From NCBI GenBank assembly GCA_035534435.1, contig DATLRX010000002.1, positions 1 to 64,000 of the forward strand: a DNA stretch of 64,000 bases, given 5' to 3'. The notes under the pieces were generated by a model. That model did no database searches, was not told the origin of the DNA, and was given only the letters and a program-made list of their open reading frames with translations. The position numbers were made by a program, and so were the translations under genes. Shown in pieces: positions 8,516 to 16,850 of the stretch. Every line of letters starts with the position of its first letter. Position 1 is the first letter of the stretch. This DNA is from Palsa-851 sp035534435 (lineage in GTDB: Bacteria; Chloroflexota; Dormibacteria; Aeolococcales; Aeolococcaceae).

Positions 8516-10249
8516 ATGACTGAGACAACGGAGATCGCACCGTCGCCCGGAGCAGGGCACGATCCCACCGCCGCCCCGCGCACGGGCGACGTCGATCCGC
8601 GCCGCTGGCTTGCGCTGGGGAGCGTCATGACCGCGCTGTTCATGGTGCTGCTCGACGTGTCCATCGTGAACGTCGCGGTCCCGGCCATCCGCAGCAACCT
8701 CTCGGCCAACAACGCCGACATCCAGTTCGTCGTGGCGGGGTATGGGCTTGCCTACGCCGTGATGCTCATCACCGGCGGTCGACTTGGTGACATCTTTGGC
8801 AGGAAGAAGCTGTTCCTCATCGGGATGTCCGGCTTCGTGATCGCGTCGGCGCTGTGCGGTCTCGCCCAGAGCGCCATCATGCTCGACCTCTCACGAGTGC
8901 TCCAGGGAACGATGGCGGCGCTCATGTACCCGCAGGTCCTCTCCGTCATCCAGGTGAGCTTCCCGCCGCAGGAGCGCGCGCGGGTGTTCGGCCTGGTCGG
9001 CGCGGTCATCGGCATCGCGACCATCACGGGGCCGCTTGCCGGTGGTCTGATCATCCGCAACGACATCACCGGCGGATCATGGCGGTGGATCTTCCTCGTC
9101 AACCTGCCGATCGGCATCGCGGCGCTCATCGCCGCAACCCGTCTGGTCACGGAGTCCCGCGCGCCGAATGCCAAACGACTCGACCTCGTGGGAGTCGTGC
9201 TCGCGACGGCCGGGATCCTGCTGCTGGTCTACCCACTCGTCGAGGGTCAGGTCGCCGGATGGCCGGCGTGGACGTTCATCTGCATGGGACTGAGCCCGTT
9301 CGCGCTGCTGGCGTTCATCCTCTATGAGCGGGCACTGCCGTCGACGCGGTTCCCGCTCGTACAGCTGTCGCTGTTCCACATCCCCTCCTTCCGCATCGGC
9401 GTCGTCATCTCCGCGGTCTTCATCGCCGGCATCCCCGCGTTCTTCTTCACCTTCAGTCTCATGCTCCAGGTCGGGTTGGGATACAGCGCTCTGAACGCCG
9501 GGCTGACCACCATCCCGTGGAGCCTGGGATCGGCGTTCGCGTCCGCGATGTCGGCGCGCGTCGCACCTCGCCTCGGGAAGTGGACGATCGCGATCGGATC
9601 CACACTCCTCGTCGTCGGGATCCTCGGCATCATGCTGACGCTGCACGTGGCGGGCACGAGCGTCACCGGATGGGACCTGATCCCGTCGTTCCTCATCAGC
9701 GGGCTCGGGCTCGGGACTGTGATCGCGCCGCTGCTCAACATCATCCTTGCGGGTGTGCCGGGGCGCGACGCCGGGTCGGCGTCGGGCGTGCTCACCACGT
9801 TTCAGCAGCTCGGTGGCGCCATCGGCGTTGCCGTCGTGGGCGTCGTCTTCTTCGGGTTGCTCTCGAGCCGCGCCACGACCGCCATCGCAACGGTGACGCC
9901 CCAGCTGCAGACGCAGCTTGCCGCTGCCGGCGTACCTCCCGCGCAGTCCGAGGCGTCGGTCGCGACATTCACCCGATGCTTCAAGGCACAGGCGTCGTCG
10001 AGCGATCCGTCTCAGCCGATCCCGGGCTGCCCCGCAGCCAGCACGTCGCCGACGACGAATCCGGTGGCCAACGCCTTCAGGAGCGCGGCGGAGGTTGCGC
10101 TGGCCCGCACCTTCGTCTCGTCGGTGGAGCGCATCCTGCTGTTCAACGTCGGCTTCTGGGCGCTGACAGGCATCCTCTCGATGTTCCTGCCACGGGCCCG
10201 TCCCCATCCGGCGCCGAGCCCGCAGCCCGCAGCCGCGCACGCAGGCTGA
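8516..10249 (+). CDS. MFS multidrug efflux transporter, DHA2 (14-helix) family
   Basis: 577 residues with about 14 hydrophobic segments. The N-terminal region carries the substrate:proton antiporter signature (LDVSIVNVAVPAI) and motif A (GGRLGDIFGRKKLF) between helices 2 and 3. A long hydrophilic loop of about 70 residues, containing two Cys, lies before the last helix. DHA2 members export drugs, dyes or amphipathic compounds using the proton gradient. No TetR- or MarR-type regulator is adjacent, so the inducer is unknown. The stop is only five bases from the stop of the convergent pilin gene. Confidence 0.93.
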   Translation: MTETTEIAPSPGAGHDPTAAPRTGDVDPRRWLALGSVMTALFMVLLDVSIVNVAVPAIRSNLSANNADIQFVVAGYGLAYAVMLITGGRLGDIFGRKKLFLIGMSGFVIASALCGLAQSAIMLDLSRVLQGTMAALMYPQVLSVIQVSFPPQERARVFGLVGAVIGIATITGPLAGGLIIRNDITGGSWRWIFLVNLPIGIAALIAATRLVTESRAPNAKRLDLVGVVLATAGILLLVYPLVEGQVAGWPAWTFICMGLSPFALLAFILYERALPSTRFPLVQLSLFHIPSFRIGVVISAVFIAGIPAFFFTFSLMLQVGLGYSALNAGLTTIPWSLGSAFASAMSARVAPRLGKWTIAIGSTLLVVGILGIMLTLHVAGTSVTGWDLIPSFLISGLGLGTVIAPLLNIILAGVPGRDAGSASGVLTTFQQLGGAIGVAVVGVVFFGLLSSRATTAIATVTPQLQTQLAAAGVPPAQSEASVATFTRCFKAQASSSDPSQPIPGCPAASTSPTTNPVANAFRSAAEVALARTFVSSVERILLFNVGFWALTGILSMFLPRARPHPAPSPQPAAAHAG

Positions 10250-10254
10250 AGTCC

Positions 10255-10455
10255 TTAGCTCGAGAGCCCTTTGCTGACGTTCGAGAAGACGTTGTTCACG
10301 CGGTGGCCGAGTGTCGTGAGGATCACGATGACCACGATGGAGATGAGCACGAGGATGAGTGCGTACTCGACCATGCCCTGACCCTCTTCGCGAGTGTTGA
10401 GCCGATCGAGCACTGCCCGGATACGCTCGCTGACCTCTGTAACCCTGTCGACCAT
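10255..10455 (-). CDS. Flp-family type IVb pilin
   Basis: 66 residues. ATG 10455 was chosen because GGAG at 10464-10467 lies eight bases upstream; the longer frame upstream is not pilin-like. The Flp signature is clear: an acidic/polar leader ending EEGQGMVEY, then a hydrophobic helix (ALILVLISIVVIVIL) and a short polar tail. Cleavage by a TadV-type prepilin peptidase would fall at the Gly before Gln/Met. Flp pilins assemble into Tad adhesion pili, but no tadA, rcpA or tadV gene is in the window, so the assembly machinery must be elsewhere. It lies 67 bases downstream of a histidine kinase gene and may be cotranscribed with it. Confidence 0.85.
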   Translation of the reverse strand: MVDRVTEVSERIRAVLDRLNTREEGQGMVEYALILVLISIVVIVILTTLGHRVNNVFSNVSKGLSS

Positions 10456-10463
10456 GATGATGT

Positions 10464-10467
10464 CTCC
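10464..10467 (-). promoter_or_regulatory. Ribosome binding site fixing the Flp pilin start
   Basis: GGAG on the minus strand, eight bases before ATG 10455. It decides between the 66-residue pilin and a longer frame beginning upstream. Confidence 0.6.
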
Positions 10468-10522
10468 GATGAATGCTGTTCCCCGGTGTACCGAGGCGAT
10501 ATCCTCAGATTGAGCCGGGAAC

Positions 10523-11596
10523 TCAAACCCTTTCGGAAAGCTCCGTAACAGGAAGTCGGACAACGATTCGCGTTCCGCCAACAGAGTTGTCATCGATTGC
10601 GATCGTGCCCTTGTGGGCGGAAACGATGGCCGCGCAGATGGAGAGCCCGAGTCCGGCGCCGCCGGTCCGCCGCGAGCGCGAGCTGTCACCGCGTGCGAAG
10701 CGCTCGAACACGACCGGGCGCAGCGCTGCGGGAATACCCGGACCGCTGTCCGTGATCGACACCGAGCAGCCCCCCGGCGGGGACGCCGTCATCGCGAGGT
10801 CGACGACGCCATCGTGCGGCGTGTGCGCGAGCGCGTTCTCGAGGAGGTTGTCGAACAACCGGCCGAGCAGCAATGCGTCGCCGGCGAGCGACGCCTCGCA
10901 ACGCAGTGACTTCGAGATATGGACGCCCATCGCCGCCGCGTGGCCCTCCCAACGCGCGTACGCCTCCTCGAGGACGTCACTGAGATCGATGCGCACCACC
11001 GATGTCATGAGACCACCGGCATCGCTGCGCGAAAGCGTCAGCAGCGATTCGGAGATCTTCACGAGCCGCCGGGTGTTCTGCAGCGCGAGGCGAACGGTGG
11101 CCGTGAGCTCGTCACAGGTGCGCTCCTGGCGCAGCGTGATCTCGAGCTCGCTCTGCAGCGCCGAGAGCGGATTGCGCAGCTCGTGGGCGGCGTCCGCGGT
11201 GAACCGGCGCAGCTGATCCGTCGTCGCCGACTGGGCTTGCTCGCGGGCCACCAGGGACCGGACGGTCATCTCGCTCAGGCACGCGGTCACGACCACGGCG
11301 GTGAACTGGAATTTCGCGGTCAGCGGGTCGATGGCGCCCACCGTCGCGGTGAAGACGGTGACCGTGATCGCGAGGAGCGTGACCGTGGCCGTGAAGGGTG
11401 TCGGCAGCAGCCACGCGGAGAAGAGAACCGTGAGGAGCAGGAAGCCGCCGAGGGTCGGGTTGTTGGGGACGACGACCTCGACGATCGTGACGAAACCGAG
11501 CAGGAAGAGACAGCCGAGGAAGATGGCCAGGCGCCCGACACGACTGGTCAGCTGCCGCGGCGTGAACGCATCGCGGTTCCAGGGGATGGCGACCAT
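10523..11596 (-). CDS. Membrane sensor histidine kinase
   Basis: 357 residues from ATG 11596, two bases after the response regulator stop. Two to three hydrophobic segments (about 21-43, 50-85, 95-108) form the membrane part, with little room for an extracellular sensor. A HisKA domain follows with phospho-acceptor His138 (AAHELRNPLSAL), then the HATPase domain with N box (LFDNLLENALAHTP), G1 (DSGPGIP) and G2 (GGAGLGLS). It pairs with the OmpR-type regulator encoded just upstream. The signal is unknown; a membrane-embedded or envelope cue is suggested by the layout. Confidence 0.92.
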   Translation of the reverse strand: MVAIPWNRDAFTPRQLTSRVGRLAIFLGCLFLLGFVTIVEVVVPNNPTLGGFLLLTVLFSAWLLPTPFTATVTLLAITVTVFTATVGAIDPLTAKFQFTAVVVTACLSEMTVRSLVAREQAQSATTDQLRRFTADAAHELRNPLSALQSELEITLRQERTCDELTATVRLALQNTRRLVKISESLLTLSRSDAGGLMTSVVRIDLSDVLEEAYARWEGHAAAMGVHISKSLRCEASLAGDALLLGRLFDNLLENALAHTPHDGVVDLAMTASPPGGCSVSITDSGPGIPAALRPVVFERFARGDSSRSRRTGGAGLGLSICAAIVSAHKGTIAIDDNSVGGTRIVVRLPVTELSERV

Positions 11597-11598
11597 GG

Positions 11599-12300
11599 TC
11601 AGGCGACCGCGGCGCGGTCGCTGATCAGGCGGTACCCGATCCCGCGGCACGTCTCGATGATCACGTCGGCGCTCGCCGCCGTGAGCTTGCGGCGGACCTT
11701 GCCGGCGTAGACCTCGACGAGCCCGGAGTCGACGGTCTGCCCGTCACCCCAGACGGCGTCGTGGATCTGCTCCTTGCTGAGCACCTGCCCGGGATGCCGG
11801 AGGAACAGCTCGAGCAGCTCGTACTCCCGGCGGGTGGTCGGAAGAACGTCTCCGCCGACCATGATCTGTCGCGCAGCGCTGTCCATGCTGAGGTTCCCAG
11901 CCTGGAGCACGCGGACCTGCGGACCTCGCTGCCGCCGGCTGAGGGCGCGAACGCGTGCCAGCACCTCCTCGAAATGAAACGGCTTGGCGAGGTAGTCGTC
12001 GGCGCCGGCGTCGAATCCGGTCAGGCGGTCGCGAACGTCGTCGCGTGCGGTGAGCATGAGCACCGCGGTCGGCGCGCTCTGCGCTCGCAGCCAGCGGCAG
12101 AGGTCGGTGCCGTCGAGATCGCCGCCGAGCATGACGTCGAGGACGGCCACGTCATAGGGCAGGCTCGTTCGAATCGTGTCGAGCGCCTCCTCCGCGGAGA
12201 GCGCGACATCGACCGACATACCGGCCTCCGCCAGTCCCCGGGCTAGGCTGCCCGCGACCTCGGGTTCGTCTTCGACGACGAGCACACGCACGCTTGGCAT
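11599..12300 (-). CDS. OmpR/PhoB-family response regulator
   Basis: 233 residues from ATG 12300, where the receiver begins (MPSVRVLVVEDEP). Receiver motifs are acidic residues 10-11, phospho-acceptor Asp55 (AVLDVMLGG) and the LAKPF lysine. The C-terminal winged helix (TTRREYELLELFLRHPGQ, then KEQIHDAVWG) binds DNA. It is the first gene of a regulator-kinase-pilin run on the minus strand. The pilin is a natural candidate target, which is inference from position. Confidence 0.93.
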   Translation of the reverse strand: MPSVRVLVVEDEPEVAGSLARGLAEAGMSVDVALSAEEALDTIRTSLPYDVAVLDVMLGGDLDGTDLCRWLRAQSAPTAVLMLTARDDVRDRLTGFDAGADDYLAKPFHFEEVLARVRALSRRQRGPQVRVLQAGNLSMDSAARQIMVGGDVLPTTRREYELLELFLRHPGQVLSKEQIHDAVWGDGQTVDSGLVEVYAGKVRRKLTAASADVIIETCRGIGYRLISDRAAVA

Positions 12301-12355
12301 CGTATTCGCGCGGCCCCGGCGTATCGTCATCGCGAGTGACTCGATACCCGCTCTT

Positions 12356-12943
12356 GTGAATGACGTCATCGCAACGGACGGGGGCGTGGCCATCCGGCGC
12401 ATGCGGAACCAGCCCGCCGACTACGAGCGGATCGTGGAATGGCGGAACCGGCCCCACATCCGTGAGTGGTGGGATCCCGACGATCCCCCGCTGACCCTGG
12501 AAGGCGCGATCGCGGAGCTGCGCCCGCTGACGCAGCCCGGGGATGCGACGATCGCCTGCATCATCGAGGTCGACGGGAGACCGGCCGGCTACCTCCAGTT
12601 CTACCCCTGGGACGAGGAGCTCGAGTACCTCGCAGAGGTCGGGATCACGATCCCCTCCGGCGCCTGGGGGCTCGACATCTTCATCGGGGAGCGCTCCCTC
12701 GTAGACCGCGGCATCGGCTCGCGGACCGTACGCCTGATCTCGGACCACCTCTTCACGGAACACGGAGCGACGACGGTCGCCCTGGCCACCGAGGCCGGCA
12801 ACCTGCGAGCGCAGGCCGCATACGTCCGGGCAGGCATGCGCGTGGTCGAGCGCTTCCTCGACACCGACACCCGCGATGGTCGGCGCGTCGAATCGCTCCT
12901 CATGATTCGCGACCGGCCCGGCGGAACAGCTGCCGCGCGATGA
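12356..12943 (+). CDS. GNAT acetyltransferase resembling aminoglycoside 6'-N-acetyltransferases
   Basis: 195 residues from GTG 12356, just ahead of the conserved fold. Features shared with AAC(6')-type enzymes are WRNRPHIREWWDPDD near the N-terminus, PAGYLQFYPW, GLDIFIGERSLVDRGIGS (the acetyl-CoA loop) and ATEAGNLRAQAAYVRAGM. The reaction would be acetyl transfer from acetyl-CoA to an amine. Many GNATs with this look act on other substrates, so resistance is not shown. The 3' end overlaps the convergent acyl-CoA dehydrogenase gene by 44 bases; both frames are well supported. Confidence 0.8.
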   Translation: MNDVIATDGGVAIRRMRNQPADYERIVEWRNRPHIREWWDPDDPPLTLEGAIAELRPLTQPGDATIACIIEVDGRPAGYLQFYPWDEELEYLAEVGITIPSGAWGLDIFIGERSLVDRGIGSRTVRLISDHLFTEHGATTVALATEAGNLRAQAAYVRAGMRVVERFLDTDTRDGRRVESLLMIRDRPGGTAAAR

Positions 12944-14045
12944 TCTCCCGCTGCACCTCGGACGCCCCCTCGTAGATCCGGATGCCGCGCACCTCGCGGT
13001 AGAGGTGCTCGAGGAGATGTCCGTGCTCGAGCGCCCCCGCCCCATGGACCTGGATGGCGACATCGACGGCCAGGGCGGCCGTCTCGGTCGCGAAGAGCTT
13101 CGCCATGGCGGCAGCCTCGGTGATCGGGGTGATCCCGGCGTCGTGCGCGGCCGCCGCCGAATGCACGAGCAGCCGCGATGCCTGGACGCGGGTCGCCACG
13201 TCGGCGAGCTGGTGGCTCACGCCCTGCAGCGCCGAGAGCGGGCGTCCGAACGCCTCGCGCTCCTGCGCGTGGAGCACCGCAGCATCGAGCGCGGCCTGTG
13301 CCATGCCGACCGCCGCCGCTCCAACGCTCGGGCGGAAGAGATCGAGCGTGCGCATGGCGACACCGAAGCCGTGATCGACCTCGCCGAGGACGTGGGTGGC
13401 GGGAACCGGGACGCCGTCGAAGCGCAAACGCCCGATCGGGTGATCGGCGACGAAGGGGATCGGGTTCCCGGACAGGCCGGGGCTGTCTCCGAGGACCGCG
13501 AAGGCGGTGACACCGCGCGCGCCCGCACCAGCGGTGGTTCGCGCAAAGACCGTGTAGATGTCCGCCTCGGGAGCGTTCGAGATGAACACCTTCTCGCCGG
13601 AGAGGCGGAAGCCGCCGCCGTCCGGCTCCGCGGTCAGCGACAGCGAGGCCGCGTCGGACCCAGCGCCGGGCTCGGTGAGCGCGAACGCGGCGACCGCCTC
13701 GCCGGCGACGACTCGCGGCATCCAGACATCGGCCACCTCCTGACGGCCCGCGGACAGGATCGGATGCGAGCCGAGGCCCTGGACGGCGAAGGCGATCTCG
13801 GCCTCCGTCGAGTGTTGCGCCAGCCCTTCTCTGATGAGGCAGAGGTTGACGACGGAGAGATCGCGTCCGGCACCGAGGACCTCGGGGACCAGGCCGTGCG
13901 ACGACAGCGCGGCAACCAGCGGGCGGTTGACACGACCCGGCTCGCCGTTGCGGGCAAGCGGCGCGAGCACGTCACGCGCGATGCGCCCGCTTCGAGCCAG
14001 CAGCTCCCGCTGGGCCTCGGAGAGGTGGGCGTAGGTGGTGCTCAT
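12900..14045 (-). CDS. Acyl-CoA dehydrogenase of the aminobenzoyl-CoA cluster
   Basis: 381 residues, the usual family length. FAD/substrate motifs are FALTEPGAGSDAASL and EKVFISNAPEAD; the C-terminal IYEGASEVQREIIARQL carries the usual catalytic-base position and closing helix. The enzyme oxidises an acyl-CoA at the alpha-beta bond with FAD. It overlaps the upstream RidA gene by four bases (ATGA) and ends a five-gene operon of creatininase-like protein, CoA ligase, enoyl-CoA hydratase, RidA and this gene. In the aerobic 2-aminobenzoate pathway such an enzyme takes part in the beta-oxidation-like steps after ring reduction. The exact substrate is inferred. Confidence 0.9.
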   Translation of the reverse strand: MSTTYAHLSEAQRELLARSGRIARDVLAPLARNGEPGRVNRPLVAALSSHGLVPEVLGAGRDLSVVNLCLIREGLAQHSTEAEIAFAVQGLGSHPILSAGRQEVADVWMPRVVAGEAVAAFALTEPGAGSDAASLSLTAEPDGGGFRLSGEKVFISNAPEADIYTVFARTTAGAGARGVTAFAVLGDSPGLSGNPIPFVADHPIGRLRFDGVPVPATHVLGEVDHGFGVAMRTLDLFRPSVGAAAVGMAQAALDAAVLHAQEREAFGRPLSALQGVSHQLADVATRVQASRLLVHSAAAAHDAGITPITEAAAMAKLFATETAALAVDVAIQVHGAGALEHGHLLEHLYREVRGIRIYEGASEVQREIIARQLFRRAGRES

Positions 14046-14446
14046 CCCCGAACGGCGATGCCGACGAGCTCAACCAGCGCGCGCGGATCGAAGAGCTCGG
14101 TGACACCGATCAGCGCCATCGCCGGATAGCGGCGGCCGAAATGCTGCCGCCAGACCGTTCCGATCTCCGGCATCGCGAGGCGGTACGCGGCGAGATTGGT
14201 GACGAAGATCTGCAGCGAGACGAGATCGTCGGGCTCGCCGCCGGCCGCGGCAAGGGCCGCGAGGAGGTTGCGCGCCGCAAGGTCGAACTGCTCGACGATC
14301 GTCACTCCCTGGATCGTTCCGTCGGGAGCCTGCGCCGTCTGGCCGCCCAGGTAGATCGTCGTTCCGGACGCCGCGACGACCGCGTGCGAGAAGCCGGCCG
14401 GCGGTGCGAGGCCCGGTGCGACGACGATCTCGGGCTTGGGTGTCAT
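14042..14446 (-). CDS. RidA (YjgF/YER057c/UK114) family enamine/imine deaminase
   Basis: 134 residues from ATG 14446, which overlaps the enoyl-CoA hydratase stop (ATGA). RidA features are IYLGGQTAQAPDG, EQFDLAARNLLAAL, LVSLQIFVTN and a C-terminal PALVELVGI-like strand (visible as RALVELVGIAV). The usual Arg and Glu positions near the C-terminus are less easy to assign. Family members hydrolyse reactive enamines or imines, releasing ammonia. Between genes for 2-aminobenzoyl-CoA processing, a role in removing the amino group from a cyclic enamine intermediate is attractive; this is inference. Confidence 0.87.
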   Translation of the reverse strand: MTPKPEIVVAPGLAPPAGFSHAVVAASGTTIYLGGQTAQAPDGTIQGVTIVEQFDLAARNLLAALAAAGGEPDDLVSLQIFVTNLAAYRLAMPEIGTVWRQHFGRRYPAMALIGVTELFDPRALVELVGIAVRG

Positions 14447-15270
14447 CGACCCTCCCATGCGGGCTCGCGACCCTCGGTCCACGCGCGGTGGAACTCGGCG
14501 TGGTCATGGCTGCCCATGAGCAGCGCCTGGGTCATCGCCTCGAGCTCCAGCGCGCCGCCGAGGTCCATGTCGAGCTCGCGTGTGAGCAGCACCTTGGTGG
14601 TCGAGTACGCAAGTGCCGGTCCGCCGGCGAGACGGGAGGCGAGCTCGCGGGCGGCAGCAGGCAGGGCCTCGTCATCGACGACCGTGGTCGCGAGACCGAT
14701 CTGCAGCGCACGCTCCGAATCGACGGTGTCGCCGAGCATCAGCAGCTCCGTCGCCCGCCCGAGCCCGATCACACGTGGGAGCAGATACGCGGACCCCATG
14801 TCCGCGCCCGCCAGCCCCACCTTCGTGAAGAGGAAGGCGAATCGCGCTGAGCGCGCGAGGAGCCGGAGGTCGGACGCCAGGGCGATCACCGCGCCGGCCC
14901 CGGCGGCGATGCCGTTGACCGCAGCGATCACCGGCAGCGGGCACTCGCGAAGCGCCCGCACGACTGATCCGGTCATCCGCGTGAACTCGAGCAGATCGCC
15001 GGACTCCATCGACCGGAGCGCTCCGATGATCTCGACCACATCGCCACCCGAGCAGAAACCGCGGCCGCTACCGGTGATGACGAGCACGCGTGCATCGCCT
15101 CGGTGCGGCAGTTCCGCGAGCAGGTCGCGGAGGTCGGCATAGACGTCGAAGGTCAGCGCACTGAGCTTCTCGGGTCGCGCGAGCGTGATCGTGGCGATGC
15201 CATCGGTCACCGCGAAGTCGAAGTGCTGCCACCGGTCGGTGAACCCGGCCGATGCCCGGAACTTCGTCAT
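14443..15270 (-). CDS. Enoyl-CoA hydratase/isomerase family protein
   Basis: 275 residues from ATG 15270, which overlaps the CoA ligase stop. Crotonase motifs: TLARPEKLSALTFDVYADL, the oxyanion-hole segment GSGRGFCSGGDVVEII, and PVIAAVNGIAAGAGAVIALA followed by FLFTKVGLAGADMGSAY. The Glu positions of the canonical hydratase site are not obviously both present (VGLAGADMG replaces the more usual G-L-x-P-E-x-G), so the reaction may be isomerisation, hydrolysis or hydration. It belongs to the aminobenzoyl-CoA operon and probably processes the ring-derived CoA thioester. Confidence 0.9.
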   Translation of the reverse strand: MTKFRASAGFTDRWQHFDFAVTDGIATITLARPEKLSALTFDVYADLRDLLAELPHRGDARVLVITGSGRGFCSGGDVVEIIGALRSMESGDLLEFTRMTGSVVRALRECPLPVIAAVNGIAAGAGAVIALASDLRLLARSARFAFLFTKVGLAGADMGSAYLLPRVIGLGRATELLMLGDTVDSERALQIGLATTVVDDEALPAAARELASRLAGGPALAYSTTKVLLTRELDMDLGGALELEAMTQALLMGSHDHAEFHRAWTEGREPAWEGR

Positions 15271-16850
15271 CGCGCTGCGCCTCCTTGGTCGACTGCCGGC
15301 GTCGCGATCGCCGCCTCGCGAAGCGATGCCCGGTCGATCTTGCCCGAACCGGTGCGCGGGAGGTGCTCCACGACACGCACCTCGCGCGGGACCTTGTGCG
15401 GTGCCAGACGCTCGCGAACGAACGCCTGCAACGCTTCGGGAGTCGCCGTGGCGCCCGGCCTGGTGACCACCCAGGCGCAGCTCCGCGTCAATCCTTCGCG
15501 GTCCGCGGCGACGACCGCGCACTCCACGACGTCGGGGTGCGTCGCCAGGCAGCGCTCGATCTCCGCCGGCGCGACGTAGATCCCGCCGACCTTGAGCAGG
15601 TCGTCGGCCCTGCCCCGGTAGAGGAAGAATCCGCCGGCGTCACGCTCGGCGAGGTCGCCACTCATGACGAGGTTCGCCGCGAAGGTGCGCGCGGTCGCGG
15701 CCGGATCACCCCGGTACTCCGTGGCGGCACTCTCCCCCCGGATCCAGAGGCGCCCGATGGTGCCGTCCGGCACCGGCGTGCCGTCGTCGTCGACCACGGT
15801 GACGTCGTAGCCCGGAACGACCTCGCCGATGCTCCCCGGCCGCGACCGGCCCGGGCGGTTCGAGATGTAGATGTGGTACGCCTCGGATGACCCGATCCCG
15901 TCCAGCACCTCGACGCCGAACACGTCGTTCCAGCGGTGGTGCAGTGGTTCGGGAAGCGCCTCACCGGCGGAGGTGCAGAGCCGGAGACAGCTGAGATCCT
16001 GTTCCGCGGCACTCGGATGATCGAGCATCGCCTGCATCATCGTCGGCACATTCACGAGGATCGTCGGACGGTGCCGCGCGATCAGCTCGAAGATGCGCTC
16101 CGGCGTCGTCCGCTCGGGGAAGATGAGCCCGGCCCCACCCACGCCGAATGGGAAGAGCGCCGCGAGGTCACGCGCGTAGCCGAAGAACAGCTTGGGCACC
16201 GGCAGGACGATGTCGTCCGCGCGGATGTCGAGCACGCCGCGCGCGTACCCGTCGTAGCTGACCATCGGGCTGCGGGCGCGATGGACGCACGCCTTGGGCC
16301 TGCCGGTGCTGCCGGTGGTGAACTTCCAGAGCGCGATGCTGTCGAGCATCGTCGCCGCCGGCGCCAGCGTCGTCTGCTGGCGTCCGACCAGCGTCTCGAA
16401 AGACACCTCACCGTCGCGGAGGTCGCCGGAGGCCGCACCGAGCACCAGCAGCATCGGCTTCACACTCGAGTCCCGGGTCGCCCCCCGCACGCGCTCGAGC
16501 GTTGCGCCGTCCACGACGACGACGGTCGCGCCGGTGTAGTCGACGTAATACGCGTAGTCCTTGGGCTGCAGGAACGTGTAGACCTCGGCAGTGACCGCAC
16601 CGATCTTCTGCGCCGCGTACCACGTCGCGACGAACTCCACGGAGTCGGTCAGCGCAAGGAGCACCCGGTGCCCGGCGTGCACACCGAGCTCGAGCAGAGC
16701 GTTGCCCGCCTGGTTGACGAGCGCAGCGAGGCTCGCATAGGAGCATGAGCGGTCGCCGTCGATGAGCGCCGTGCGATGGCCACGACCCTCGGCGACGTTG
16801 CGATCGACAAAGTGCGTCGCCAGGTTGAGGCGCTCCGGCGTCGGGGTCAC
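15267..16850 (-). CDS. Benzoate/2-aminobenzoate-CoA ligase-type AMP-forming synthetase
   Basis: 527 residues from GTG 16850, overlapping the creatininase-like gene by four bases (GTGA). It has the adenylate motif FTTGSTGRPKACVH (about 195-208), a DGIGSSEAYHIY core motif typical of the benzoate-CoA ligase group, GESAATEYRGD, and the C-terminal catalytic lysine in PRTGSGKIDRASL. The length fits benzoate-CoA ligases. It activates an aromatic acid to its CoA thioester with ATP. Anthranilate is the likely substrate because the divergent neighbour is the fused monooxygenase/reductase that acts on 2-aminobenzoyl-CoA in Azoarcus. Benzoate or salicylate cannot be excluded. Confidence 0.87.
   Translation of the reverse strand: MTPTPERLNLATHFVDRNVAEGRGHRTALIDGDRSCSYASLAALVNQAGNALLELGVHAGHRVLLALTDSVEFVATWYAAQKIGAVTAEVYTFLQPKDYAYYVDYTGATVVVVDGATLERVRGATRDSSVKPMLLVLGAASGDLRDGEVSFETLVGRQQTTLAPAATMLDSIALWKFTTGSTGRPKACVHRARSPMVSYDGYARGVLDIRADDIVLPVPKLFFGYARDLAALFPFGVGGAGLIFPERTTPERIFELIARHRPTILVNVPTMMQAMLDHPSAAEQDLSCLRLCTSAGEALPEPLHHRWNDVFGVEVLDGIGSSEAYHIYISNRPGRSRPGSIGEVVPGYDVTVVDDDGTPVPDGTIGRLWIRGESAATEYRGDPAATARTFAANLVMSGDLAERDAGGFFLYRGRADDLLKVGGIYVAPAEIERCLATHPDVVECAVVAADREGLTRSCAWVVTRPGATATPEALQAFVRERLAPHKVPREVRVVEHLPRTGSGKIDRASLREAAIATPAVDQGGAAR

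Noticed and set aside
10250..10254. Bidirectional terminator between the MFS and pilin genes
   Set aside because: Only five bases separate the stops and no stem-loop is visible there.
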